Shown: positions 36,851-45,741 of the stretch, one piece after another | Layout: every line of letters begins with the position of its first letter | Position numbering within the stretch: position 1 is the stretch's first letter | Source: Candidatus Heimdallarchaeota archaeon LC_2 | GTDB lineage: Archaea > Asgardarchaeota > Heimdallarchaeia > Heimdallarchaeales > Kariarchaeaceae | NCBI GenBank assembly: GCA_001940725.1 | Contig: MDVR01000006.1 | Span: 62,001-126,000, forward strand | Direction: 5' to 3' | DNA: 64,000 nucleotides | Made by a program: the position numbers and the translations under genes | Notes under the pieces: model-generated | The model's input: only the letters and a program-made list of their open reading frames with translations | Told to the model about the DNA's origin: nothing | Databases searched by the model: none

Positions 36851-37531
36851 TTATTCAAAAATTTCTTTCATCATATTATTAATCAGCCGTTCTGTTTCTT
36901 CAGCTTTTTTTATCGTTTTTTTATCAAAATTACTATGCTGAGGATCTAAAGTTGTCAAAGTAGTATTTATTATATTAAGAATATTTCCCACATCTGCTCC
37001 AGCTCTGTTCAATACACCTAATCCCGAAATTGAATTTGTTAAATACCATGCTAACTGTTCAGGGTCCCTGTCATCAGGGATTTCATTTTTGGCAATTGCA
37101 TTTGACAATGCAAATTTAAAAGCATCTTTCAACATTGAGAAAAATTTTATTGATTGAATTTGAGCTTCTTTATTTAACAGTCCTAACTCTAGAGAGGTAT
37201 TTGCAATGTAGCAAGACGCTTTGGTTTTGTCCCCAATCTGCATTCTATAGGCTAATAAGAAATGGAGTTTAATTTCCGGAAGAGATGCATCTTCTTTAGA
37301 TCTAAGGGTTAATTTTAATCCCTCGACCGAATTTCCATAAAATAATTCTAGAGTCTGGAGATACAAATTCTCTTTTCCTCCGAAGGTATCGTATATACTT
37401 TGAGTACTTAAACCAAGATGTTTTTTCAAATCACTCATTGATGTGTTCTCATATCCCTTATACCAAAAAAGCTCCATTGCCCGGAATAATTTCTTATTCG
37501 GTTCAAATGATTTGGATCGACCCATATTCAA
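36851..37531 (-). CDS. TetR-family transcriptional regulator (full-length copy)
   Basis: The 226-residue protein has the TetR N-terminal HTH: 'LFWYKGYENTSMSDLKKHLG', then 'STQSIYDTFGGKENLYLQTL'. A helical ligand-binding/dimerisation domain follows. Its first 134 codons and promoter (37130-37645) are repeated twice more upstream as exact 516-bp copies; only this copy continues into the C-terminal half. It is followed on the same strand by the frameshifted SRPBCC gene after about 80 bases. It is probably a repressor of its own operon, with a small hydrophobic ligand as inducer. Confidence 0.93.
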   Translation of the reverse strand: MNMGRSKSFEPNKKLFRAMELFWYKGYENTSMSDLKKHLGLSTQSIYDTFGGKENLYLQTLELFYGNSVEGLKLTLRSKEDASLPEIKLHFLLAYRMQIGDKTKASCYIANTSLELGLLNKEAQIQSIKFFSMLKDAFKFALSNAIAKNEIPDDRDPEQLAWYLTNSISGLGVLNRAGADVGNILNIINTTLTTLDPQHSNFDKKTIKKAEETERLINNMMKEIFE

Positions 37532-37636
37532 TTACTTTATAACCAGTTGTACTATAAAAAATATTAGAACGAATAATCTAAAATTCTTAACAAAATAAAT
37601 TATAATTTTATTTTTATATCCTATTACCTCGGATAC

Positions 37637-38047
37637 TCAATAGTACAACATTGAGAAAAATTTTATTGATTGAATTTGAGCTTCTTTATTTAACAGTCCT
37701 AACTCTAGAGAGGTATTTGCAATGTAGCAAGACGCTTTGGTTTTGTCCCCAATCTGCATTCTATAGGCTAATAAGAAATGGAGTTTAATTTCCGGAAGAG
37801 ATGCATCTTCTTTAGATCTAAGGGTTAATTTTAATCCCTCGACCGAATTTCCATAAAATAATTCTAGAGTCTGGAGATACAAATTCTCTTTTCCTCCGAA
37901 GGTATCGTATATACTTTGAGTACTTAAACCAAGATGTTTTTTCAAATCACTCATTGATGTGTTCTCATATCCCTTATACCAAAAAAGCTCCATTGCCCGG
38001 AATAATTTCTTATTCGGTTCAAATGATTTGGATCGACCCATATTCAA
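37637..38047 (-). pseudogene. Truncated tetR copy 2 (HTH-containing fragment)
   Basis: This frame repeats the first 134 residues of the TetR protein at 36851-37531 exactly, then adds YY and stops at the repeat junction. It keeps its own promoter region and start. The fragment contains the whole HTH but only half of the ligand-binding and dimerisation domain. If expressed it would be an unstable or interfering fragment. Confidence 0.85.
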
Positions 38048-38152
38048 TTACTTTATAACCAGTTGTACTATAAAAAATATTAGAACGAATAATCTAAAAT
38101 TCTTAACAAAATAAATTATAATTTTATTTTTATATCCTATTACCTCGGATAC

Positions 38153-38563
38153 TCAATAGTACAACATTGAGAAAAATTTTATTGATTGAATTTGAGCTTC
38201 TTTATTTAACAGTCCTAACTCTAGAGAGGTATTTGCAATGTAGCAAGACGCTTTGGTTTTGTCCCCAATCTGCATTCTATAGGCTAATAAGAAATGGAGT
38301 TTAATTTCCGGAAGAGATGCATCTTCTTTAGATCTAAGGGTTAATTTTAATCCCTCGACCGAATTTCCATAAAATAATTCTAGAGTCTGGAGATACAAAT
38401 TCTCTTTTCCTCCGAAGGTATCGTATATACTTTGAGTACTTAAACCAAGATGTTTTTTCAAATCACTCATTGATGTGTTCTCATATCCCTTATACCAAAA
38501 AAGCTCCATTGCCCGGAATAATTTCTTATTCGGTTCAAATGATTTGGATCGACCCATATTCAA
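38153..38563 (-). pseudogene. Truncated tetR copy 3 (HTH-containing fragment)
   Basis: Same 136-residue product as the frame at 37637-38047, encoded by the third unit of the 516-bp array. This copy is the one adjoining the original upstream sequence (38678 onward), so in an ancestral single-copy state this flank would have stood before the full-length gene. Confidence 0.85.
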
Positions 38564-38747
38564 TTACTTTATAACCAGTTGTACTATAAAAAATATTAGA
38601 ACGAATAATCTAAAATTCTTAACAAAATAAATTATAATTTTATTTTTATATCCTATTACCTCGGATACTCAATAGTATCTCATTTACTGAACACTTTTGT
38701 AATAATTCACCTTAATCTTAATTAGATAGAGGGTTAGATTGTATTCC

Positions 38748-40229
38748 ATGGCATCTTTGAAAATCTGGTCAGATGAAGTTGAACTTCAAAGCAGGCTTCC
38801 AATTGATATATCGATGCCGAAAGCGTATGTAATTGCAAATACTCCATTCAATGAAAATCATTGGACTCGAACATTTACTACAAAAACAGGTCATGTTGTT
38901 GTGGCAAGAGCTACTCAAAAATTAGCTTTATCAAAAAAAATTGATCTTAGAATTGAAGCGAGATCTTCATTGGATAATGTAGAATATGAAACAATTATTG
39001 GAAAGATTGAATATGAATTAGGTTTGAAAGAAACAATGAAAGTTTTCAAAAATCTAAGAAAATTTGATACAATAATTGACATTGCTTTACAATCAAATCC
39101 TGGATTCCGAATATTTGCTAACTCTGAAGCAATCGAAACAACGATTCTAACAATAATATCACAGAATACGTCATTTTTTACTTATCTCATTCTTGTGGAA
39201 AATTTGCTCAAAAAATATGGCCGAAAGGTCCCTTGGGATCCATCGTTATATATTTTTCCTGATAAACCACAATTAGCTAGAATGTTGGAAAAAGACTGGT
39301 TGAAGTTAAAATTAGGATATAAATCAAAATTTCTAGGCGCATTGACAGAAAATGATCTAGACAATATTGAAACATATGCTTATTATCCGGTTTTAAAAAG
39401 AGGACTGGATGGACTCAAAGAAATAAAAGGGATTGGGAATTATACTGCTAGAATTCTAGGAATATATCATTCTAGAAGATATGATTATGCATTTTATGAT
39501 ACATATGTTCTGGAGGTTCTCAATCACAAATATGAAATTGGCAATATCAATAATATCAATCAATTTGATACTTGGGTGAATAACAAATGGCCAAAGGACC
39601 CAGCACTTGTAATACATTCATTATTACTTGAATACCTTCCTGAATTTCTAAAATCACATCAAACTTTTTATTCCAAAGCAATAAAACCAAAGAAAAAGAA
39701 AATAATCCTTGAAAAGAAAAAATATAGTGATAAAACCAAACAATTGGATAAATCTGTAATATTATCCACCACAAAGAAAGTTGCTAAAAAAACAGTGAAA
39801 AAGCAAACTAAGAAAATCAGTAAGAAAACACCTAAAGAGTTTCTTGAAAAATTGACTCAAAAGACATTAGAAGAAGGTTTACATGATTACATTATGGATT
39901 CAATCTTCCCAGAAAATAGCAATGAAGAACCTATTAAGAACGAGGTAATTAATGGAGATAAAGCTCCAAAAGGTGCTAAAAAGATTGAAAAGACGTCTAG
40001 GAAAAAATTAGCTAGGAAGGTTTCTAAGAAAATTACGAAAAAAACCCCTGCAAGAACCTCTAAGAAAAAATCAACAAAGAAGTCATCAAAGAAATCTGTA
40101 AAGAAGCCTTCAACAAAACCCACTAAAAAGAAATCAGTGAAAAAATCTTCAAAGAAAATTAAAAAGAAAATTAAAAAGAAAATTAAAAAGAAAAGTGTAA
40201 AAAAAGGTAAAAAAAGTAGTAAAGAATAA
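38748..40229 (+). CDS. HhH-GPD DNA glycosylase (AlkA/OGG-like) with histone-H1-like Lys-rich tail
   Basis: The first roughly 300 residues match base-excision glycosylases of the HhH-GPD superfamily. They show 'TILTIISQNTSF' like the AlkA helix with Q-x-x-x, the helix-hairpin-helix 'LKEIKGIGNYTARILG' (about residue 223-238) and the catalytic Asp in 'FYDTYV' (about 250). The remaining 180-190 residues are low-complexity Lys/Ser/Thr, with runs such as KKIKKKIKKKIKKK and SKKSTKKSSKK, as in histone H1 and bacterial H1-like proteins. The ATG at 38748 is preferred over a TTG three codons upstream. The tail probably gives non-specific DNA binding. The lesion specificity is unknown. Confidence 0.8.
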   Translation: MASLKIWSDEVELQSRLPIDISMPKAYVIANTPFNENHWTRTFTTKTGHVVVARATQKLALSKKIDLRIEARSSLDNVEYETIIGKIEYELGLKETMKVFKNLRKFDTIIDIALQSNPGFRIFANSEAIETTILTIISQNTSFFTYLILVENLLKKYGRKVPWDPSLYIFPDKPQLARMLEKDWLKLKLGYKSKFLGALTENDLDNIETYAYYPVLKRGLDGLKEIKGIGNYTARILGIYHSRRYDYAFYDTYVLEVLNHKYEIGNINNINQFDTWVNNKWPKDPALVIHSLLLEYLPEFLKSHQTFYSKAIKPKKKKIILEKKKYSDKTKQLDKSVILSTTKKVAKKTVKKQTKKISKKTPKEFLEKLTQKTLEEGLHDYIMDSIFPENSNEEPIKNEVINGDKAPKGAKKIEKTSRKKLARKVSKKITKKTPARTSKKKSTKKSSKKSVKKPSTKPTKKKSVKKSSKKIKKKIKKKIKKKSVKKGKKSSKE

Positions 40230-40261
40230 GATTCAATAATATGCGTTGATGGTGACAATTA

Positions 40262-40846
40262 ATGAATAAGAAATTTGATGAAATAGAATTGAATGGAGCA
40301 ATTGATAGAGTTATGAATAATTTAATCCAAATTTCAAAAGAGAATGAATACGCATTTCCTGTAGCTATAAGTCGTGAAAGATTGAAATATGAAATAATAA
40401 ATTTAATAATGATACTTTATCAATTTCCTAAATCAAAATCCTACTCAATTGATGAAATTAAGCTATCATTGGAAGATAGCAATTTGTTTCTTATTAAATC
40501 TACAAATCTAATTTTAGCGGAAGTATTAGATAGCTTAGATAAATTTAATCTTTTACCAGGTATATATGTATCAGAAATTGGGGTCTTAGATTTGGTATCA
40601 GATTTAAAAGCTAAATCAATATCAAATAACCATGTTGATTATTTAGCATGTGGAGGAATCAGCTCAATTGAGAAACCTTCAATATTATTAAATTATATCT
40701 ATAAGCATAATATGTGCCCTTTCTGTAAAGAAGCAATTAAAATAGAAAAAATTGTTGTATTCAAAGCTGAAGCTGATTTAAAAGCTGGTATCACCTTTAT
40801 AACAATTAAAGAAAGTGAAAATGCTTCATTCCATTATAAGATTTAA
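40262..40846 (+). CDS. Hypothetical protein with CPFC motif
   Basis: I do not recognise this 194-residue protein. It is mostly helical, with a possible winged-helix-like stretch in the middle ('SIDEIKLSLEDSNLFLIKST'). The sequence CPFC lies about 40 residues from the end, without a second Cys pair, so a full zinc ribbon is not present. It has no signal or membrane segment. It starts 32 bases after the glycosylase stop on the same strand and may share its transcript. Its end overlaps the stop of the convergent geranylgeranyl reductase by four bases. Confidence 0.6.
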   Translation: MNKKFDEIELNGAIDRVMNNLIQISKENEYAFPVAISRERLKYEIINLIMILYQFPKSKSYSIDEIKLSLEDSNLFLIKSTNLILAEVLDSLDKFNLLPGIYVSEIGVLDLVSDLKAKSISNNHVDYLACGGISSIEKPSILLNYIYKHNMCPFCKEAIKIEKIVVFKAEADLKAGITFITIKESENASFHYKI

Positions 40847-42210
40847 ATTACAATAGCAACTAATTTATCAAGTTCTTCAACCCATTCATCAAAATTTTCT
40901 GGTTCAGGATAATTAATTCCGAGATATTGAATATCTCTAGCAAGTTTTAGTGTTTTCCGTAAGCTCAATAATGTTCGAGGTCTTCTCCAGCCTTTCAATG
41001 CTCTACTTAATAAACTTAAATCTGCGTTTGGATCGCTATTCATTTTTATGATATCATCTTGTCGTAAGATTTTTTTGTCTAACATCCAATCAAAAGTCTT
41101 GAAACCCCATTTGTTAATGAATTTTATAAATGAAACACCCCATGCATTTATTAATCCATATTTTGACCATATCTGTCTATTATAATCCCATAATCCTTTC
41201 TCAGAAGTATCCCCATTTCTGATTGCTTTTGCTAGACATCTTCCTGCAATTATTCCTGCAATTAGTGCCACTCCATGACCCTCTCCATTTAATGGATTAG
41301 CAAGAGCTGCGGCATCACCGGTTGTTAGAAATCCATTATGAACACAACTTGGTAAGGGAAGGCGAGCTGGAATTAAATCTCCTTGACTCGTAATTATCTC
41401 AGCGTCTGGAAATTTACGATCCCTGACTTGTTTGTTAATTTCTTTAATGTTTTTACCTCTATTACGTTCATACATCATATAACCTAGCCCTATATTTAAT
41501 TCATTGTCACCTCGACTAAAATACCAATAGTAACCAGGCATTACATGAGCGATTTCTGGTTCGTAAACCAAATACATACCATTTTGATAAGGATGTTCTT
41601 TCTTTACTCGTATTATATCTCTATATGCAACAATTAGCTCGTGTCGAGGTAAGCGTTGAGGAAATCTATTACCAATCATCTCAGTAGGTAATAATCGCCG
41701 GACTATTCCACCAGTCCCAGAAGCATCAACAACAACCTTTGCTCTGAATTCAATATATTCATTATTTTTATTTTTGCACAATAATCCTACTAATGTGTTA
41801 TTTTCAACAATTGTTTTATTGGCCCTCATGTCAGCAATTACTTCCACATTAGGAAACTGAGATAAGCTTTTAATTAATTTTTGGCCATATTTTAATCGAT
41901 CGACAGTTGCAGAGCCATCCTCTAAAACCAATTTACTTGTTTGATTCGTACCCAATAGAACTGTTTCTGTAACAACTTCCATTAATTCTCCTTTTTCTTT
42001 TTCAGGTACAGGTAATCCTACCTCCCTATTGGCCTCATTAAAGTAGTCTGGGGATAACGCATCCCCACAAACTTTTTCGCCTATTTCCTCCATAGGTTTT
42101 TTGTCTATCAAAATTGTAGATATCCCAAGTGTACCTAATGTAAATGCAGTAGAAACCCCACCTGGACCACCACCTACAATTAAAACATCTGAAGATAGCT
42201 GACTTGCCAT
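40843..42210 (-). CDS. Geranylgeranyl reductase family flavoprotein (archaeal lipid saturation)
   Basis: These FAD enzymes saturate the double bonds of geranylgeranyl chains in archaeal lipids. The 455-residue protein has the dinucleotide fold GGGPGG (13-18), the family element 'GEKVCGDALSP' with its conserved Cys, a central 'VVDASGTGGIVRR', and the FAD-binding 'TTGDAAALANPLNGEGHG'. The length fits archaeal digeranylgeranylglycerophospholipid reductases. Relatives also act on other prenyl groups, so the exact substrate is inferred. It is divergent from the thiolase, with a hairpin-rich 543-base gap between them. Confidence 0.9.
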   Translation of the reverse strand: MASQLSSDVLIVGGGPGGVSTAFTLGTLGISTILIDKKPMEEIGEKVCGDALSPDYFNEANREVGLPVPEKEKGELMEVVTETVLLGTNQTSKLVLEDGSATVDRLKYGQKLIKSLSQFPNVEVIADMRANKTIVENNTLVGLLCKNKNNEYIEFRAKVVVDASGTGGIVRRLLPTEMIGNRFPQRLPRHELIVAYRDIIRVKKEHPYQNGMYLVYEPEIAHVMPGYYWYFSRGDNELNIGLGYMMYERNRGKNIKEINKQVRDRKFPDAEIITSQGDLIPARLPLPSCVHNGFLTTGDAAALANPLNGEGHGVALIAGIIAGRCLAKAIRNGDTSEKGLWDYNRQIWSKYGLINAWGVSFIKFINKWGFKTFDWMLDKKILRQDDIIKMNSDPNADLSLLSRALKGWRRPRTLLSLRKTLKLARDIQYLGINYPEPENFDEWVEELDKLVAIVI

Positions 42211-42753
42211 GCAATGATGCTGTTATTCTATCTTAATAATATTGCGGGTGAGTGGGCAAATAGTAATTGATTTTTTGTTAATTTATTTTGATTAATCGTG
42301 TTAAACACTATTCTTCGATCATGACAAAATCTGTCATGATAGTTAAAAGGCTTAGCAGCCTTTCAACTTGGGTGACGGATAAGTGAATGTCACACCGATT
42401 TATGTAATTTTGGAGCTGATGGTTATTTATTGAAATTTAGGAGGTGATTATTTATCACTTCAAAAATATTTTTGCATCCTAAATTAAACACTTAGGTAGC
42501 TGAAGTCGATAAACATTACTATATATCAAATATGGTAATACTGCTGAATTTAGATATTACAAATCTCTCAAATATTAGTATAATAATTAACTACTTCGAT
42601 TTGCAGATTTTGCTAAATATTTCTTCATCTGCCAATAACTGTGATTAGTAATTAAATAATTTCACCAAATTTTTATCAAAAGAAATTTTTATCACGTAAA
42701 AATAAGTTTGAGACATCGATAATTTTATCATATTGTAGTTTAATAAAATTATA
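42211..42753. other. 543-base gene-free region rich in hairpins
   Basis: No convincing protein frame is present between geranylgeranyl reductase and thiolase. Stem-loops are close together: 42318-42340, 42342-42367, 42370-42396, 42434-42485 (enclosing 42441-42461), 42515-42539 and 42603-42632. The thiolase promoter must lie in the right part and the reductase promoter at the left edge. The middle is much more than two promoters need. Confidence 0.6.
42307..42490. ncRNA. Candidate structured RNA (strand undetermined)
   Basis: Four successive stems can be drawn: ATCATGACA/TGTCATGAT with a 5-base loop; GTTaAAAGGC/GCCTTTcAAC with a 6-base loop; GGGTGAC/GTCAC-a-CC with a 12-base loop and one bulge; and AATTTAGG/CCTAAATT enclosing GAGGTGAT/ATCACTTC. 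The third and fourth keep pairing through bulges or G-U pairs, which favours an RNA over simple DNA palindromes. No known RNA family was recognised. It could instead be a cluster of operators. Confidence 0.35.
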
Positions 42754-43944
42754 ATGAGTTCAGATGTGGCAATAGTTGGAGCAGGCGTAACACGATTTGG
42801 AAAAAGGGACGATGTTTCATACAGAGAATTGATGGCGGAGGCTGTAGTTGAAGCATTGAAATCCACAAATGGAGAATTGGTTCCAGAAAATATTGAAGGA
42901 TTATTTGTTGCTGCAGGACAACCCGAATTATTAGTTGATCAAGCACATGTTGGTAATTTAGCAACTCAGGTAGTTGGAATTCAACCTAAAATTGTCTCAA
43001 GAGTAGAAATGGCTTGTTCCAGTGGATCTACGGCTCTAAGAAATGGTTGGGCAGCCATAGCTTCAGGTATCGCAGATACTGTGTTATTGATAGGACTGGA
43101 GAAGATGACAGGTGATATGAAAGTTGCATCCCGAGGTTTATGTCTGGTTCCAGATGTAGAAAACGAAGCGATTCATGGTATTACTGCATATTCGGGATTC
43201 GCTCTAGCTGCACATGAGCACATGCAGAAATATGGAACTACGAAAGAACAAATGTCGATGGTAGCTGTTAAAAATCACTCAAATGCTGCTAAGAATCCAA
43301 AAGCTCAGTTTCATCGTATGGGTGAGATTACTATTGAAAAAGCCTTGAATTCTAAAATTGTCTCCGAGCCATTTAATCTATTTGATTGCTCTCCGATAAC
43401 AGATGGAGCCAGTGCAGTAATAATCACCAAAGCTGAAAACGCTAGAAAATACACAGATCAACCAATTCATATTCTAGGAGCGGGTCAAAGTATAGAACCT
43501 TCTATTGGCGTTTCCAATATGCCTTCGATTACAGAGTGGCATGCACTAAAACGAGCTGCCAAAACTGCTTATGAAATGGCAAATGTAACGCCAAAAGATA
43601 TTAACCTTGCAGAAACTCATGATTGTTTCACCATAGCAGAAATTATTGAATATGAAGATTTAGGATTTACAGAAAAAGGGAAAGGAGGACAATTCATTGA
43701 AGATGGCGAATCTAAAATTGGGGGCAGCCTTCCAGTAAATACCAGTGGTGGATTAAAAGCCAAAGGTCACCCAATAGGAGCCACAGGACTTGCACAGATC
43801 ACAGAAATTACTGAACAATTAAGAGGTCTGTCAGGGGCAAGACAAGTGGCAGATGCAAATATTGGTCTAACTCATAATTTATCTGGATTTGCGACACATC
43901 ATGTAGTCCATATTCTTGGAAATCAACCAACAAATGGCAAGTGA
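42754..43944 (+). CDS. Thiolase (acetyl-CoA C-acetyltransferase, archaeal/SCP2 type)
   Basis: The 396-residue protein has the nucleophile Cys88 in 'EMACSSGS', the 'SGFALAAHEHM' element, the His in 'AETHDCFTIAE', and the C-terminal 'AKGHPIGATGLAQI'. This type joins two acetyl-CoA for the archaeal mevalonate pathway, or acts on longer ketoacyl-CoA. In many archaea it is clustered with HMG-CoA synthase and a DUF35 protein; neither is seen here. Near the end the usual N-x-G-G reads 'THNLSGFATHH'. The ATG at 42754 follows the hairpin-rich region. Confidence 0.9.
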   Translation: MSSDVAIVGAGVTRFGKRDDVSYRELMAEAVVEALKSTNGELVPENIEGLFVAAGQPELLVDQAHVGNLATQVVGIQPKIVSRVEMACSSGSTALRNGWAAIASGIADTVLLIGLEKMTGDMKVASRGLCLVPDVENEAIHGITAYSGFALAAHEHMQKYGTTKEQMSMVAVKNHSNAAKNPKAQFHRMGEITIEKALNSKIVSEPFNLFDCSPITDGASAVIITKAENARKYTDQPIHILGAGQSIEPSIGVSNMPSITEWHALKRAAKTAYEMANVTPKDINLAETHDCFTIAEIIEYEDLGFTEKGKGGQFIEDGESKIGGSLPVNTSGGLKAKGHPIGATGLAQITEITEQLRGLSGARQVADANIGLTHNLSGFATHHVVHILGNQPTNGK

Positions 43945-44065
43945 AGTAACAGATTAGTTGCAATCTAAAGCAAGTATAATGTAAGTTAATTCAATAATAT
44001 GGATCATCTCAATTAGATTTTTGAATTGTTGAAAATTGACTGAGAATAAGTTGGATTAGGTTTAA

Positions 44066-44902
44066 GTGGTATTCGAGTATTTATTTATGTTCCCGTTAGC
44101 AATAATAGTTGCGACCATTGCTATGGTTCTCGGGATTGGTGGAGCTTTATTATTTTCGCCTATTTTTTTATTATTATTTCCCTTTATTGGAGTTGATACA
44201 TTAAGTCCAGCTGATGCCTTTGGAGCTGCTCTATTAACAGAAGTTTTTGGTTTCTCATCTAGATTATATGGTTATAATAAAAGAAAATTGATTGATTTTA
44301 AAACAGCTAAATATTTTATTGTAATCGGCGTACCTGCAGCAATCCTTGGAACTATATTTAAGAGAAGAGTAACTGGAGACATAATAATTATTATTTTCGC
44401 CTTAATTCTTTTTATATTAGCTGGTTATACCATTTATAATAAAAAGAAAGGCAAACATTTTCATCTAGATTATGCTGGAGAAACCAGAAAAATAATAGAT
44501 ATTGACGGAAATGAGTATGAGTATATATTTTGTAACCAAAGGGCAGGGGGGTTTTTAACATCGATTGGTGCATTTATAACGGGACTAATGTCAGTCGGAA
44601 TTGGAGAAACAACAACCACAACATTGAGATTGAGATGTAATTTACCAATGAGGGTTGCAAGTGGTACATCCGTATTTGTTGTTACGGTAGTTGTATTTAC
44701 TTCAGCTTTAACTGACATCATCCTCATCGGATTAGAAGCTGTTCCATGGGAATTAGTGATGTTTACTATTCCAGGTGTATTAATAGGAGGCCAAATTGGA
44801 CCTAAAATTGCCGTGAAAGTGGATTCTGAAATCACTGAAAAATTATTAGTTATTGTATTTCTGGTAATAGGTTCATTAATGGCGTCAAGTGTTATATTTT
44901 GA
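44066..44902 (+). CDS. TauE/SafE-family membrane permease
   Basis: The 278-residue protein has about eight membrane helices in two halves. Each half begins with the family's glycine-rich helix: 'MVLGIGGALLFSPIF' and 'GLMSVGIGETTTTTLR'. TauE/SafE proteins export sulfite, organosulfonates or similar anions. A soluble loop of about 45 residues between the halves ('DIDGNEYEYIFCNQ') is an uncommon insertion. The frame opens with GTG at 44066; the ATG at 44087 (eighth codon) is also possible. Confidence 0.85.
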   Translation: MVFEYLFMFPLAIIVATIAMVLGIGGALLFSPIFLLLFPFIGVDTLSPADAFGAALLTEVFGFSSRLYGYNKRKLIDFKTAKYFIVIGVPAAILGTIFKRRVTGDIIIIIFALILFILAGYTIYNKKKGKHFHLDYAGETRKIIDIDGNEYEYIFCNQRAGGFLTSIGAFITGLMSVGIGETTTTTLRLRCNLPMRVASGTSVFVVTVVVFTSALTDIILIGLEAVPWELVMFTIPGVLIGGQIGPKIAVKVDSEITEKLLVIVFLVIGSLMASSVIF

Positions 44903-44925
44903 TATCGTTGAAGAGAAATATATTG

Positions 44926-45741
44926 TTAATTTATCAAAAGGACAATTATTCCAAGCATTAAATCTATAGAAGTGGGGATTAACGATATTAAAATCGAATC
45001 AGTCATACTTTTGTTTTTTAAATAATATACACCTGTTGACGAAAAGATTAATCCAGCGATCAACGAGACACTGAATAACCAAGTGAATACATTTTCGCTA
45101 ATTAAATTATCAGTTATGAATAATAAGTATATACTAAGTCCGAAAATTGAACCTGGAAACATTGAAAAAGATCTGATCATGAACGTTTCAAACAAATATT
45201 CTCTTGGCTTTGTTGATCCTTGAATTTTGTAAATCAGGACAATAGGGAACCACCCGAGTGTAATAGCAATAAAATCAAAAAGGAAAGAAGTGGGATAACC
45301 AATACTATAGATTGCACTTCCAGCTAATGAGACCCCCTCTGACCCAAGCAATACAGTCACAATCAAAATAAATGTCCACAAAATTAATGCTGAGTAACCT
45401 AACCAAATATTTGATAAAACTTCTTCAGGGATAACTTCCGCAGATGCATAAGAAATCGAAGGTTTAATTGTCGAGGGATCAATTAAATCAAAGTGTTCAA
45501 CAACCACCCTACCTAAATTTGTAATCACGTAAACTCCATGATCTTGTTTTTCAATTAATTCACCCAATATTCGTAAGTGATGATACAAAGAGCCAGGTTT
45601 GAGATTGGTTAATATTATTAATTCTTGATATCTTTGAGGACCCAAATATATTTGTTTTAACATTAAACTTCTATTTTTATTTCTCAAACGGTTTTTCATG
45701 TCAAATTGATCAAAACCTAGTTGAGATGTCACTAATATCAT
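44926..45741 (-). CDS. Membrane-bound winged-helix regulator
   Basis: Residues about 20-95 form an ArsR/MarR-like winged helix ('YQELIILTNLKPGSLYHHLR' with the wing 'DHGVYVITNLGR'). The remaining 165 residues hold five or six membrane helices. Its start overlaps the stop of the surface protein gene 45738-46754 (ATGA), so both are made together. The layout suggests that an external or membrane signal received with the surface protein is passed directly to DNA. This is a one-component transmembrane regulator by inference; targets are unknown. Confidence 0.75.
   Translation of the reverse strand: MILVTSQLGFDQFDMKNRLRNKNRSLMLKQIYLGPQRYQELIILTNLKPGSLYHHLRILGELIEKQDHGVYVITNLGRVVVEHFDLIDPSTIKPSISYASAEVIPEEVLSNIWLGYSALILWTFILIVTVLLGSEGVSLAGSAIYSIGYPTSFLFDFIAITLGWFPIVLIYKIQGSTKPREYLFETFMIRSFSMFPGSIFGLSIYLLFITDNLISENVFTWLFSVSLIAGLIFSSTGVYYLKNKSMTDSILISLIPTSIDLMLGIIVLLIN

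Larger units (their letters stand above)
37130..38677. repeat. Exact 516-bp tandem triplication covering tetR promoter and 5' part
   Basis: Three head-to-tail units, 37130-37645, 37646-38161 and 38162-38677, appear identical base for base. The match breaks at both ends (37129 and 38678), so there are exactly three copies. Each unit holds 402 bases of tetR coding sequence and 114 bases of its upstream region. The unit edges share no obvious microhomology. Perfect identity means either a very recent amplification or an assembly artefact. Confidence 0.95.

Noticed and set aside
37130..38677. CRISPR array or insertion sequence
   Set aside because: Units are 516 bp, directly adjoining, and consist of tetR sequence. 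There are no spacers, no transposase and no terminal inverted repeats.
39887..40258. Minus-strand frame of 123 residues made mostly of Phe and Leu
   Set aside because: It is the exact antisense of the AAA/AAG-rich Lys tail of the glycosylase. The Phe runs are a composition effect, and the plus-strand gene is well supported.
42645..42964. Two minus-strand frames at the thiolase start
   Set aside because: They overlap the thiolase N-terminus in antisense and show no domain.
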